From Gallionella sp. (GTDB taxonomy: Bacteria > Pseudomonadota > Gammaproteobacteria > Burkholderiales > Gallionellaceae): a DNA stretch of 60,273 nucleotides. Positions 7,793 through 16,698 of this stretch are shown in pieces. The notes beneath the pieces are model-generated. The model had not been told where the DNA came from, did not search any database, and saw only the letters and a list, made by a program, of their open reading frames with translations. The first letter of the stretch is position 1; the number at the start of each line of letters is the position of its first letter. A program made the translations under genes and the position numbers. The stretch is taken from NCBI GenBank assembly GCA_030652475.1, contig JAUSAO010000005.1:1-60273 (forward strand), given 5' to 3'.

Positions 7793-8611
7793 ATGGCAAT
7801 TCAATCAGAAATCACCAACATGGCTTTGTTCTGCGATTTTGAGAACGTGGCGCTGGGCGTGCGCGACGCCAGGTATGCGCAGTTCGACATCAATAAAGTG
7901 CTGGAACGCTTGCTGCTCAAGGGCAGTATTGTTGTCAAAAAGGCCTATTGCGACTGGGACCGCTACAAGGAATTCAAGGCGACCATGCACGAGGCGGCCT
8001 TTGAACTGATTGAGATACCGCATGTACGCCAGTCGGGCAAGAACTCGGCGGACATTCGCATGGTGGTGGATGCGCTGGATCTCTGCTATACCAAGGCGCA
8101 TATGGATACCTTTGTCATCATCAGCGGTGATTCGGACTTCTCGCCGCTGGTTTCCAAATTGCGCGAAAACAATAAATACGTGATCGGCATCGGCGTGAAG
8201 GATTCGACCTCAAATTTGCTGAGTGCGAACTGCGATGAATTTATTTTTTACGACGACCTGGTGCGCGAGCAAGAGGCGAAGCAAAAGCGCGCCGAAAAAA
8301 AGGCACCGGTGAAAGCAGGCAAGACCAAGCCAAGCGTCGCCAAGGGTGAAGACGACAAGCGTCAGGAAGCGCTGGATTTCATCGTGGAAACCGTTGAAGC
8401 GCTGATAGCCGAGCGCGGAGCGGATGAAAAAATATGGGGGTCTCTGGTCAAGACCACCATGCAACGCCGCAAGCCCGGATTTACCGAATCCTCCTACGGC
8501 TACCGCTCATTCAAGGAACTGGTCGAGGATGCGCAGCGTAACAAGCTGCTGCTGGTAGTGCGCGACGAGAAATCCGGCCAATACACGATCCGCTTGCCGG
8601 CGGCAGAATAG
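7793..8611 (+). CDS. NYN-domain ribonuclease-like protein with C-terminal OST-HTH/LOTUS domain
   Basis: A 272-residue protein. Residues about 10-155 form a NYN (PIN-like, DUF88/LabA) nuclease domain with the acidic residues in place: FCDFENV, KNSADIRMVVDAL and SGDSDFSPLV. A basic low-complexity linker (KKAPVKAGKTKPSVAKG) follows. Residues about 185-272 look like an OST-HTH/LOTUS RNA-binding domain (WGSLVKTTMQRRKPGF, YGYRSFKELVEDA). NYN plus LOTUS proteins resemble the eukaryotic MARF1/limkain architecture. In bacteria the substrate is unknown, and single-stranded RNA is the best guess. It stands alone between a dispersed repeat and the TonB operon. Confidence 0.88.
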   Translation: MAIQSEITNMALFCDFENVALGVRDARYAQFDINKVLERLLLKGSIVVKKAYCDWDRYKEFKATMHEAAFELIEIPHVRQSGKNSADIRMVVDALDLCYTKAHMDTFVIISGDSDFSPLVSKLRENNKYVIGIGVKDSTSNLLSANCDEFIFYDDLVREQEAKQKRAEKKAPVKAGKTKPSVAKGEDDKRQEALDFIVETVEALIAERGADEKIWGSLVKTTMQRRKPGFTESSYGYRSFKELVEDAQRNKLLLVVRDEKSGQYTIRLPAAE

Positions 8612-8615
8612 CCGC

Positions 8616-8643
8616 TTTTCCCTTTTCCCTTTTCCCTTTTCCC
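8616..8643. repeat. (TTTTCCC) tandem repeat
   Basis: Four exact copies of the 7-mer TTTTCCC followed by TTTTT, starting 5 bases after the NYN stop codon. The T-rich tract could act as a crude terminator, and the repeat number is likely to vary by slippage. Confidence 0.8.
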
Positions 8644-8751
8644 TTTTTAGTCGGCATTGGTTTTGTCGATATTTGAAGTGTAGTAAATCCTTAATCACCA
8701 TGTAATTTAGTGAGTCTATCTTTGCGCCGTTAATTTCACTGCGTAAAGAAA

Positions 8752-9162
8752 ATGCTCGCCTGGTCAGAAGAAGATCCCCCCCGCAAAGCCCGAATTGAAA
8801 TCATCCCGATGATAGACGTGATGATGTTTCTGCTGGTCTTTTTTGTCTTGATTAGTCTGAATGTGATACCCGCTTTGGGTATCAAGACCAGTCTGCCAGG
8901 ATCGGCACAACCGGAAAAATTGACAGTGCGCAAACATGCCGTGGTCACCGTTGCCAAGACCGGAGAAGTGCAACTCGACGGTGCAGCTTATTCGCTGGCA
9001 GGGTTATCCTCGGCGCTCACACAGATGAAATATTCCGATGATGTCGATGTTGTTATCAACAGCGACAAAGATGTGTCGGTGCAGCAGCTGGTTGATGTAA
9101 TGGATGCTATCAAGTCTTCTGGTATCACCTCGATTGCCATTGCCTCTTCCAGGAAGCCTTAA
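8752..9162 (+). CDS. exbD: biopolymer transport protein ExbD/TolR family
   Basis: A 136-residue inner-membrane subunit of a TonB-energising motor. It has a short cytoplasmic N-terminus, one transmembrane helix at about residues 20-42 (IPMIDVMMFLLVFFVLISL) with the conserved proton-relay Asp (PMIDV), and a periplasmic ExbD domain. It is the first gene of the exbD-tonB-receptor-exbB-phosphatase run and ends directly against the tonB start. The SD is weak (AAAGAAA). The preceding 108 bases contain no convincing promoter, Pho box or Fur box. Confidence 0.93.
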   Translation: MLAWSEEDPPRKARIEIIPMIDVMMFLLVFFVLISLNVIPALGIKTSLPGSAQPEKLTVRKHAVVTVAKTGEVQLDGAAYSLAGLSSALTQMKYSDDVDVVINSDKDVSVQQLVDVMDAIKSSGITSIAIASSRKP

Positions 9163-9846
9163 GTGAGTGCGGTTGCAATGAGCTGGATGACCGGTCAAAA
9201 AAGAGAGTTGACCGCACAGGTGGGCACGGTGCTGACGGGCCTGTTTATCCTGTTTTTGGTTAAAACTGTGGTGATGTCACGCGATGCGCCGACGGCAAGG
9301 GAGCCAGCCCACTTGACACTCATTGCGCTGTCTGTAGAGCCTGAAAAAATTGTCGAAAAGCCGGTAGAGCAAATTCAGCCAGCCAAGCACGAGAAGGCGG
9401 TTGAGCTGCACAGCGTGGCAACACCCGTGATCGCGACACTTGCAACAATTAAAGAGCAGGTTGTGGTGCCTGTTGTGCCGAGTCCCCCCCCTAAAGAAAA
9501 AGTCGTGCCAGCTATTGTTGAGCCGCAGGTTCAGCACCTGAGTAACGGCGTTACAGAAGGCGCATTCGCGCAGGATGTGCGTTCGCGGATCGAGCGTAAG
9601 AAAATTTATCCCGATACGGCACGTGACTTGGGCATGAGCGGCGAAGTCGAGGTGTTGTATGAATTGGATCGAGCAGGGAATTTGCTTAAAGCCGAAATTG
9701 CTGCTTCATCCGGATTTAAGCTACTCGACCAGGCCGCGCTCAGGGCGGTCAAATCAGCTAGCTACCAGAAATTTCCGGAAGACGGCTGGATTGGTGCAGT
9801 CAGTAAAGTGTTTCGTACGAAGTTGGTTTTTTCTATTAATCAGTAA
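9163..9846 (+). CDS. tonB: energy transducer TonB
   Basis: A 227-residue TonB. One N-terminal transmembrane segment lies at about residues 18-38. A Pro/Lys/Val-rich periplasmic spacer follows to about 125 (KPVEQIQPAKHEK, VPSPPPKEKVVP), then a C-terminal TonB domain (EVEVLYELDRAGNLLKAEI, LDQAALRAVKSA). The GTG at 9163 follows the exbD stop with no gap and has AGGAA eight bases upstream. An ATG at 9178 is a weaker alternative. It is probably dedicated to the receptor encoded next. Confidence 0.93.
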   Translation: MSAVAMSWMTGQKRELTAQVGTVLTGLFILFLVKTVVMSRDAPTAREPAHLTLIALSVEPEKIVEKPVEQIQPAKHEKAVELHSVATPVIATLATIKEQVVVPVVPSPPPKEKVVPAIVEPQVQHLSNGVTEGAFAQDVRSRIERKKIYPDTARDLGMSGEVEVLYELDRAGNLLKAEIAASSGFKLLDQAALRAVKSASYQKFPEDGWIGAVSKVFRTKLVFSINQ

Positions 9847-9870
9847 CTCAAATAATTAGCAGGAGTATAT

Positions 9871-12129
9871 ATGCAAGACTTTAAATTGAAACCTGTAGTC
9901 GTTATTCTTGCAACGGTATTTATGAACGGCGCATTCGCACAGAATGACGCAGTTGTTGAAACAGAAAGCGTATCGGTATTTGGCCAAGGTCAATCACGTC
10001 AAGTGTCGAGCATCACCAGCGAAGATATGAAAAAAGCCGTTGCAGGCAGCAGCCCATTGAAAGTGCTGGAGAAATTACCAGGCGTAAATTTTCAGTCATC
10101 TGATCCATTCGGTGCCTATGAGTGGTCCACGCGTTTCAGCGTGCGCGGCTTCGGTCAAAGCTACATGGGATTCACCCTGGATGGCATTCCACTGGGCGAC
10201 ATGTCTTATGGCAACAACAACGGCTTGCATATCAGCCGTGCCATTTCATCCGAGAATATCGGACGTGTGAATTTGTCTCAGGGTTCTGGTTCGCTGGGCG
10301 TGGCTTCAACCAGCAATCTGGGTGGTACGGTACAATTTGTTTCCGCAGATCCGGATAATCAATCTGGCATAAGGGCAGAGCAGACGTTAGGCAGCAACAG
10401 TACAACGCGCTCTTTTGTTCGCGTTGACACTGGTATGCTTGAATCGGGAACCAAAGCCTACATCAGCTATGACCATCAGTATTCCAATAAATGGAAGGGA
10501 TACGGTCCGCAAAAGCAGGACCAATTCAACTCGAAAATCGTACATATCTGGGATGATAATCGTATCAGCGCATTCGTCAATACTTCAGATCGCACAGAAA
10601 TTGATTATCAGGATATGTCGATTGACATGCAGCAAAAGTTGGGTTGGGGTTGGGATAATTACGCACCCGACTGGAACCGTGCGGTCGATGCAGCCAGAGG
10701 TATATATACAGGTGCCGTTGGAACGATCAATCCGGCAACCGGCCCGCTGGATGCGGCTTATTACCAGGGTAGCGGTTTGCGCAAGGACACGCTGGCAGGT
10801 ACGTCACTGGATATGGCTGTGACGGATAACGTGCGCGTCAAGGCTACGTTGTATTCACATCAAAACGATGGGCAGGGGCACTGGTACACCCCATACGTCG
10901 CGTCTCCTGGTATACCTGCTGCGGCTGGCGTGTATGCAGGCCCGGGATTGCCGATTTCAATTCGTACCACCGAGTATGGTATCAAGCGTACCGGTCTGGT
11001 AAGTGATATGACCTGGAATAGCGGTATTAATACCGTTAATGTCGGCTTGTGGTTTGAGAAGAGTGACAGCACACTGGCCCGTAATTACTACGCGGCAACA
11101 GGCGGTGGTGATGCCAACGTGTTTTTGAGCAATCCGTTCAGAACTGATTTTATTCAAACCTTCGCGACCACGACAACGCAGCTTCATGTACAGGATACCC
11201 TCGCACTGATGGATGGTCGCATGAAGGCAAATTTTGGTTTCAAGTCGCCCAAGGTCGAGATTAACGCGGTTAACGTGGTCGGCAATCGTTCAGGTGGCAA
11301 TTTGACAGCCCAAAAGGCCTTTTTGCCTCAAGTAGGTGTCAATTACACGCTGAGCGAAACGGGTGAAGTGTTCGCCTCTGCTTCGCAAAACATGCGTGCC
11401 TATCAGCCGGGTGTCAGCGGTCCGTTTTCACAGACTCCGGCCGCATTTGCGGCAGGATTACCCAATCTGAAACCAGAGACATCAAACAACTTCGAAATAG
11501 GTTACCGCTACAAGGGCGATGCAGTTCAAGCCTCGCTTGCTGCCTATCTGACTGATTTTAGTGATCGTTTGTTGTCCGTAGCCGTTACCCAAGGAATCAT
11601 CAGTGTGCCGGGTACTTTGGTGAACGTAGGCAAGGTGCAGAGCAAGGGTGTGGAAGCTGCCTTGGCTTGGAATCCAGTGAAGAACTGGACCTGGTTCAAT
11701 GCCTTGACATTCAACGATTCGCAATACAAATCCGGTTATTTTAATGGTGCTGTTTTCGTCAATACGGCTGGCAAGCAAGTGGTTGACACTCCTCGCGTCA
11801 TGTTCAGCACCGATATCGGTTATGAGCATGAGGGCTGGTTTGGCAGCGTAGGCGGTAAATATACCGGTCAGCGTTTCTACACCTATCTGAATGACAATAA
11901 AGTCGATGCTTTCTGGGTGATGAATGCATCCGCAGGTTACAGGCAAAAGGACATGTTAGGCCTGAAGGAGTTTTCTGCGCAGCTTAATGTGACTAATCTG
12001 CTGAATAAGCATTACTTCAGCACGATAGGTAGTAATGGCTTTGCCGCATCCGACCCGCAAGGCGCATTTGCTACCTTGCAGGAAGGTGCGCCACGTCAGG
12101 TATTTATGACGGTTGGCGGCAAGTTCTAG
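9871..12129 (+). CDS. TonB-dependent outer-membrane receptor
   Basis: A 752-residue outer-membrane channel. A signal peptide ends near residue 23 (NGAFA). There is a TonB-box-like stretch (VETESVSVFG) and a plug domain at about 40-160 (LPGVNFQSSDPF, FSVRGFGQSYMGFTLDGIPLG). A 22-strand barrel follows, ending in the outer-membrane sorting Phe (VFMTVGGKF). A good AGGAG precedes the ATG. The substrate cannot be read from sequence. Its position between tonB and exbB, upstream of two exported phosphatases, suggests an organic phosphate ester or its product rather than a siderophore (inference). Confidence 0.92.
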   Translation: MQDFKLKPVVVILATVFMNGAFAQNDAVVETESVSVFGQGQSRQVSSITSEDMKKAVAGSSPLKVLEKLPGVNFQSSDPFGAYEWSTRFSVRGFGQSYMGFTLDGIPLGDMSYGNNNGLHISRAISSENIGRVNLSQGSGSLGVASTSNLGGTVQFVSADPDNQSGIRAEQTLGSNSTTRSFVRVDTGMLESGTKAYISYDHQYSNKWKGYGPQKQDQFNSKIVHIWDDNRISAFVNTSDRTEIDYQDMSIDMQQKLGWGWDNYAPDWNRAVDAARGIYTGAVGTINPATGPLDAAYYQGSGLRKDTLAGTSLDMAVTDNVRVKATLYSHQNDGQGHWYTPYVASPGIPAAAGVYAGPGLPISIRTTEYGIKRTGLVSDMTWNSGINTVNVGLWFEKSDSTLARNYYAATGGGDANVFLSNPFRTDFIQTFATTTTQLHVQDTLALMDGRMKANFGFKSPKVEINAVNVVGNRSGGNLTAQKAFLPQVGVNYTLSETGEVFASASQNMRAYQPGVSGPFSQTPAAFAAGLPNLKPETSNNFEIGYRYKGDAVQASLAAYLTDFSDRLLSVAVTQGIISVPGTLVNVGKVQSKGVEAALAWNPVKNWTWFNALTFNDSQYKSGYFNGAVFVNTAGKQVVDTPRVMFSTDIGYEHEGWFGSVGGKYTGQRFYTYLNDNKVDAFWVMNASAGYRQKDMLGLKEFSAQLNVTNLLNKHYFSTIGSNGFAASDPQGAFATLQEGAPRQVFMTVGGKF

Positions 12130-12141
12130 TAACTGATTCGG

Positions 12142-12167
12142 CCGGGGTGCAATGCCCCGGTTTTTTT
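12142..12167 (+). terminator. Rho-independent terminator inside the TonB operon
   Basis: The stem CCGGGG (12142-12147) with CCCCGG (12155-12160) is followed by seven T. It lies 12 bases after the receptor stop and only 17 bases before the exbB start, with exbB's SD just beyond the T-run. It probably reduces expression of exbB and the phosphatases relative to the receptor. Confidence 0.75.
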
Positions 12168-12184
12168 ATTTTAAGGATTTAATA

Positions 12185-12787
12185 ATGACTTTTACTCTGG
12201 TTCACGATCTGGTCATGTACGTCATGATAGCAGTGCTTCTGCTCTCTACTTACGTCATTATCGAACGATTCATTTTTTTTGCAGGAACGCTAAACGAGGG
12301 AAAAGCCGTAGAGAATTTTGTCCGCAGCCACCTGCACGACAAGAAACTGCACGGGCAAATTATCGAGACTTTCGCGTCAAAAAATAGTCCGCAGGCACAG
12401 GCTATCTGCGAGGTTGTCAAGGCGTCACAAGATTCTCATACGCATGAACAAATGGAATATATCGTTCAATCCATCTATGTGGCCAAAAAACCCATCGTCG
12501 GCACGCGTTTGTGGATACTGGATACCATCATTACCATGTCGCCCTTGCTGGGATTACTCGGCACCATTCTGGGCATTATCGACGCGTTTCACAGTTTGTC
12601 TTCTGGTAATGCCGCCGCCGATCCTGCTGCGGTGAGTCGTGGTATCGGCACGGCCTTGTATGCCACGGGTTTTGGAATTTTTATCGCGCTTTACGCGATG
12701 ATGTTTTTTAACTACTTCAGCAGCAAGGCTGAACAAATCAATAATCAAATGAAGCTGATCTCGCTGACACTTTTGGGTGCGCGATAA
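12185..12787 (+). CDS. exbB: MotA/TolQ/ExbB proton channel family protein
   Basis: A 200-residue inner-membrane partner of ExbD. Three transmembrane helices lie at about residues 8-28, 112-134 and 154-176. The ExbB core segment ITMSPLLGLLGTILGIIDAF and the GIGTALYATGFGIFIALYAMMFF helix are both intact. The ATG at 12185 has AAGGAT seven bases upstream, and a longer in-frame start at 12152 lies inside the terminator stem and is rejected. Separation of exbB from exbD by tonB and the receptor is unusual, because they are normally adjacent. Confidence 0.92.
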   Translation: MTFTLVHDLVMYVMIAVLLLSTYVIIERFIFFAGTLNEGKAVENFVRSHLHDKKLHGQIIETFASKNSPQAQAICEVVKASQDSHTHEQMEYIVQSIYVAKKPIVGTRLWILDTIITMSPLLGLLGTILGIIDAFHSLSSGNAAADPAAVSRGIGTALYATGFGIFIALYAMMFFNYFSSKAEQINNQMKLISLTLLGAR

Positions 12788-12808
12788 ATTAACACTTGGA
12801 GTGTGCAA

Positions 12809-14692
12809 ATGAATTACCGTATCGTATTGTTGGCATCTGCCGCCATTTCCTGCCCGGTATTGGCGGCAACGCCGCTAAGCAAGACAACAACTACGGCAAT
12901 CGAGCATGTCATCGTGATTGTCGCGGAAAATCGTACCTTCGATAATTTATTTGCCACCTATCAACCCAAGAAAGGCCAGACGATAGCCAATTTGTTGTCC
13001 AAAGGCATCGTCAAAAAAAATGGGCAGCCCAGCCCCAATTTTCATCTGGCCGCGCAACACATAGCCCAAAGCAGTGGCGAATATTCGCCACTGCCGCAAA
13101 TCACAGGGCGATATGAAACCTTACCCCAGCCCTATGCCTGGGGGGCATTGGGTCAACGCAGGGATATACCCGATGCGCGTTTTCCGGCCAATTTGCCGAA
13201 CGGGCCATTTCAGATTACCGATTATGTAAGTTACGGCGCACATACGGGCGATCCGGTACATCGCTTCTTCCAGATGTGGCAGCAGGTGAATGGCGGCAAA
13301 AATGATCTGTTCGTCTGGACTGCACAAACCGTCGGCATGGGCCCTTCCAATGGTAATTTGCCGCTGGCGAATAATCAGACCTTTCAGGGTGGGGTGGCAA
13401 TGGGTTTCTATAATATGGCAAAGGGGGATGCGCCCTATCTGCGCGAGATTGCTGATGAATATGCGATTGCCGACAATTACCACCAGTCTGTTATGGGCGG
13501 CACGACGGCCAATTATCTGGCGCTGACGACGGCCGATGTGGCGTTTTATACCCGTGACGGCAAACCCGCAGTGCCGCCTGCGAAATTGATTGAGAATCCC
13601 GATGCCCAGCCTGGTACCAACAACTGGTACACCGAGGATGGTTACAAGGGTGGAACCTATGTGAATTGCGCAAATCAGGTTGGCGGACAAGGAAAAATTG
13701 ATAATCCTGACGATAAAACTGGACTTTCCCGCCTCCCTCTCCACAATCCTCTAGATGAAACAACTAGCCATTCGACTTGGCTGCAAACAACTGCAGCCAA
13801 GTCGCTGGTTATCCCGCAAGCGGGCGAGGAGGCAAACGAATCGCTGCGCGAAGTTCACGTTCACCCCGGGGTGAAGGGAATTACCGATTTGTTGAACAAG
13901 CTGCCCTATCGTGCTTTTCGGGACGGGAATTGTGCGCCTGACACCTATTACATGGTGAACAACATGGAGCCGTCATTTTCGCCATTGGGCGAGCCACTGG
14001 TCGCAGGGGATGACAAATTACCGCCACAAACCATTCCAACGATAGGTGATGCGCTGACTGCGAAGGGCGTTTCATGGCGCTGGTATAGCGGTGGTCGCAA
14101 CGATGGCAAGACGGTGGATAAAGAGTATTGCGCCATGTGCGATACCCATCTGTATTTCGCTTCGACGATGCTGGGGACGGACAAGTCCAAGCTACACGAT
14201 TTGCAGCAGTTTTATGTGGATGCGCAAAAAAGCGAGTCCGAGTTTCCTGCTGTGTCGTTTATAGCGCCTTATGATAGCGTGTCCGGACACCCAGGGTATG
14301 CCACGGAACCTGGCTTCGACGAGTTATTGCGCGGCGTAGTGGATAAGGTCAGGAAGAACCCTGCGTTATGGAAGAAGACAGCCATCATTGTTACCTACGA
14401 TGAGGGTGGCGGTTACTATGATTCGGGATATGTTCAGCCTATCGATTTTTTCGGGGATGGCTCGCGTGTCCCGCTGCTATTCATTTCACCGCATGCGAAA
14501 AAGGGTTTTGTTGATCACACTTACTACGACCATGCATCCATCCTTAAATTTATTGAACGAAACTGGGCGATGGCACCGCTCTCAAATCGCAGTCGCGACA
14601 ATTTACCCAATCCTGTTCACGACAAAGCCTCTGTCTATGTGCCGAAAAACCGCCCGGCAATCGGCGATCTGATGAATCTGATCAAGGAATGA
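12809..14692 (+). CDS. exported phosphoesterase, PF04185 (phospholipase C/acid phosphatase AcpA type)
   Basis: A 627-residue secreted phosphoesterase. A signal peptide ends near residue 20 (ISCPVLA). The family's metal-binding opening EHVIVIVAENRTFDNLF lies at about 31-47, MGGTTANYLALTTAD (catalytic Thr/Ser region) near 230, and IVTYDEGGGYYD with the C-terminal SPHAKKGF and DHASILKFIERNW near 530-590. GGAG at 12798-12801 selects the ATG at 12809. Between YVNCA and HPGVKGI lies a stretch of about 65 residues that does not look like the family. The DNA under it (13754-13865) is repeat sequence, inserted without breaking the frame. It overlaps the PhoX-like gene start and probably releases phosphate from organic esters. 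Confidence 0.88.
   Translation: MNYRIVLLASAAISCPVLAATPLSKTTTTAIEHVIVIVAENRTFDNLFATYQPKKGQTIANLLSKGIVKKNGQPSPNFHLAAQHIAQSSGEYSPLPQITGRYETLPQPYAWGALGQRRDIPDARFPANLPNGPFQITDYVSYGAHTGDPVHRFFQMWQQVNGGKNDLFVWTAQTVGMGPSNGNLPLANNQTFQGGVAMGFYNMAKGDAPYLREIADEYAIADNYHQSVMGGTTANYLALTTADVAFYTRDGKPAVPPAKLIENPDAQPGTNNWYTEDGYKGGTYVNCANQVGGQGKIDNPDDKTGLSRLPLHNPLDETTSHSTWLQTTAAKSLVIPQAGEEANESLREVHVHPGVKGITDLLNKLPYRAFRDGNCAPDTYYMVNNMEPSFSPLGEPLVAGDDKLPPQTIPTIGDALTAKGVSWRWYSGGRNDGKTVDKEYCAMCDTHLYFASTMLGTDKSKLHDLQQFYVDAQKSESEFPAVSFIAPYDSVSGHPGYATEPGFDELLRGVVDKVRKNPALWKKTAIIVTYDEGGGYYDSGYVQPIDFFGDGSRVPLLFISPHAKKGFVDHTYYDHASILKFIERNWAMAPLSNRSRDNLPNPVHDKASVYVPKNRPAIGDLMNLIKE
13754..13865 (+). repeat. two palindromic repeats (families 2 and 1) inside the phosphoesterase gene
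   Basis: Bases 13754-13817 match family 2 (compare 42741-42800 and 55275-55395), with a perfect 12-bp stem 13774-13785/13792-13803. Bases 13815-13865 are the reverse complement of the start of family 1: the string GGCAAACGAATCGCT also occurs, inverted, in copy A. Both are translated in frame without a stop codon. Confidence 0.85.
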
Positions 14693-14694
14693 AA

Positions 14695-16584
14695 ATGAAA
14701 AAATTGTTGTTTTTGCTGCTGCTCTCGTTGCCCGTATGCGCGCAGCCGTCAGTGACTTCGGTCGAATTTACGCCAACTATGGCACCTGTGAGTGCGGAAG
14801 AGCGCAGCAGTTTTTACACACGCTCCAGCGCTATCGTGACCTACAGCAACGGCGAAAAAAAGGTTTTCCCGCTGGCCTACCAGCCGCTGTATCGATCGGG
14901 AGACAAGATAGGCAGCCGCTATGCCGGTTTGATCGTCGACAAGACAGGCCAACCAATTATGCGCAGTGCGGCAGGCGCGGAAGTGGCTCAGGGCCCGTTC
15001 TACTCCTATTCTCCCGACGCCAATTCGCTGCTGGGAATCAAAAACGGCAGTGCATCACTGGTGACGCATTTCGAATACAGCACGGAAGCACCCAACGTGG
15101 ATGCCAGCAAGCCCCCGGTGCAGCTGTACGGGCAATTACCTGCCGCCATCTATCAGGCAAAAGTGGTGCAGAACAAAAAGACCGGCAGTCTGAAGGTGGT
15201 TGATTTGAAGAACGTTGATGCCTCGGCGAGTGAAGGAATTTGGGTGCCTTGCGGCGCCAGTCAGACGCCCTGGGGTACGCATCTGGGCGGCGAAGAATAC
15301 GAGCCGAATGCGAAAGAATTTGAGACATCACCGTTCGAGGCGATGAATCTGTACGCCGGTACACCGGGCAAGACAGCTCGGGCAGGCGGCAGCAATCCGT
15401 ACGCCTATGGTTACAAGTTTGAGGTGTCCGTTACCAGTGGGCAGGCTTTGGTTAAGCATTATTCCATGGGCCGCCTGTCAAATGAACTGGGTGATGTGAT
15501 GCCGGATCAGCGCACTGTGTATATGGGCGATGACGGCCGCGATACGGTGATGTTCATGTATGTCGCCGACAAGGCGGGCCAGCTCACTTCGGGCTCACTG
15601 TATGCGGCAATCTGGATGCAGCTCTCGGCCGCGAATGGAGGCAGGGCAGAGCTGCGCTGGGTTGCATTGGGTCATGCCAGCGATGAAGAAATTCATCAGC
15701 TGGTGCTGGGTGGCATACGTTTTTCTGATATTTTCGACGTGGCGAGCACCACTGACGTCAAAGCCAGTCCTGAAAAATACCGTGATTTCAAGGCGGTTTA
15801 TGTCTTTCCCGGAACGGGCAAGGAGAGCGGTCATCTGGAATATCTGAATTTGAAGCCTGGGATGGATAAGGCTGCCGCGTTTCTGGAGAGTCGCCGCTAT
15901 GCCGCGCTGCTGGGTGCGACCAGTGAATTCACCAAAATGGAGGGCGTGACGCATAATGCGCGCGACAAGCGATTGTACATCGCCGCGTCGTATATCGAAA
16001 AAGGCATGGTGGACAAACTCAATGAAGACCGCCCACGCGACGACATCAACCTGGAGGGAGAACCAAAAGATTTGGCGTGCGGCGCGGTGTATGAGGCGAG
16101 TTTGAATGGTGGGGTGCGCGACCTTGATGGTGTTGCGATTAACAGTGAGTGGGTGGCAACAGGCATGCAGGCCATGGTCACTGGTGGTAAAAAACCGTTC
16201 GGTCAGCAATATGGCGAGCTGGACAAATGTGATACTGATCGCATCGCCAATCCGGATAACCTGAAATATTCGGAAAGTATGCGTACCCTGTTCATCAGCG
16301 AAGATAGCGGCAATCACCTGAACAACTTTGTCTGGGCGTACAACGTGGATCGCAAACAGGCCATGCGAATCTTCTCGGCACCTGCAGGCGGTGAAAACAC
16401 TGGTTTGCAAGTGGTTGAAGATTGGAATGGGCACGCCTATCTGATGAGCAACATTCAGCACCCAGCAGCAAGTGAAGATATGAAACAGTATCCCGATGCG
16501 ATCAGAAATGACCTGGGCAATCAAGTCGACAAAAGGGGAGTGGTGGGTTACATCGGCGGTTTGCCTGGCATCAAACTAAAATAA
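14695..16584 (+). CDS. PhoX-like alkaline phosphatase (DUF839 family)
   Basis: A 629-residue exported protein. A signal peptide covers the first 17 residues (LLFLLLLSLPVCA). The PhoX/DUF839 signature GASQTPWGTHLGGEEYEPN lies near residue 190, followed by GRLSNELGDVMPD, the YMGDDGRDTVMFMYVAD strand and the terminal EDSGNHLNNFVWAYN segment typical of the beta-propeller. PhoX enzymes are Ca/Fe-dependent periplasmic phosphatases. AAGGA at 14684-14688 fits the ATG at 14695 (an ATG at 14689 overlaps the previous stop but lies too close). It is the last gene of the TonB-phosphatase run. Confidence 0.87.
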   Translation: MKKLLFLLLLSLPVCAQPSVTSVEFTPTMAPVSAEERSSFYTRSSAIVTYSNGEKKVFPLAYQPLYRSGDKIGSRYAGLIVDKTGQPIMRSAAGAEVAQGPFYSYSPDANSLLGIKNGSASLVTHFEYSTEAPNVDASKPPVQLYGQLPAAIYQAKVVQNKKTGSLKVVDLKNVDASASEGIWVPCGASQTPWGTHLGGEEYEPNAKEFETSPFEAMNLYAGTPGKTARAGGSNPYAYGYKFEVSVTSGQALVKHYSMGRLSNELGDVMPDQRTVYMGDDGRDTVMFMYVADKAGQLTSGSLYAAIWMQLSAANGGRAELRWVALGHASDEEIHQLVLGGIRFSDIFDVASTTDVKASPEKYRDFKAVYVFPGTGKESGHLEYLNLKPGMDKAAAFLESRRYAALLGATSEFTKMEGVTHNARDKRLYIAASYIEKGMVDKLNEDRPRDDINLEGEPKDLACGAVYEASLNGGVRDLDGVAINSEWVATGMQAMVTGGKKPFGQQYGELDKCDTDRIANPDNLKYSESMRTLFISEDSGNHLNNFVWAYNVDRKQAMRIFSAPAGGENTGLQVVEDWNGHAYLMSNIQHPAASEDMKQYPDAIRNDLGNQVDKRGVVGYIGGLPGIKLK

Positions 16585-16590
16585 AAAAGT

Positions 16591-16623
16591 GTCTTGCTTT
16601 TTGGCGGCGACAAAAAGCAAGAC
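16591..16623. terminator. perfect 13-bp hairpin after the PhoX-like gene
   Basis: The arms GTCTTGCTTTTTG (16591-16603) and CAAAAAGCAAGAC (16611-16623) flank a 7-nt loop. A run of six A precedes it, so the intrinsic-terminator polarity is for minus-strand transcripts. For the plus-strand operon it would end transcription only as a strong hairpin. Confidence 0.55.
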
Positions 16624-16667
16624 TTACTGTGCAAGAGGGTAGACCTGTCTGCTCTGATGCATGGTGA

Positions 16668-16673
16668 TATAAT
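16668..16673 (+). promoter_or_regulatory. -10 element upstream of argS
   Basis: A perfect TATAAT 25 bases before the argS ATG at 16699. The -35 region at ideal spacing (CTGTCT) matches poorly. Confidence 0.5.
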
Positions 16674-16698
16674 CCGCGCCTCTTTAAGGGTGCTGCTA

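Noticed and set aside
8644-8751. Search for a Pho box or Fur box before the exbD-phosphatase run
   Set aside because: No CTGTCAT-type direct repeat or GATAATGATTATC-like site is present, so regulation by phosphate or iron cannot be claimed from sequence.
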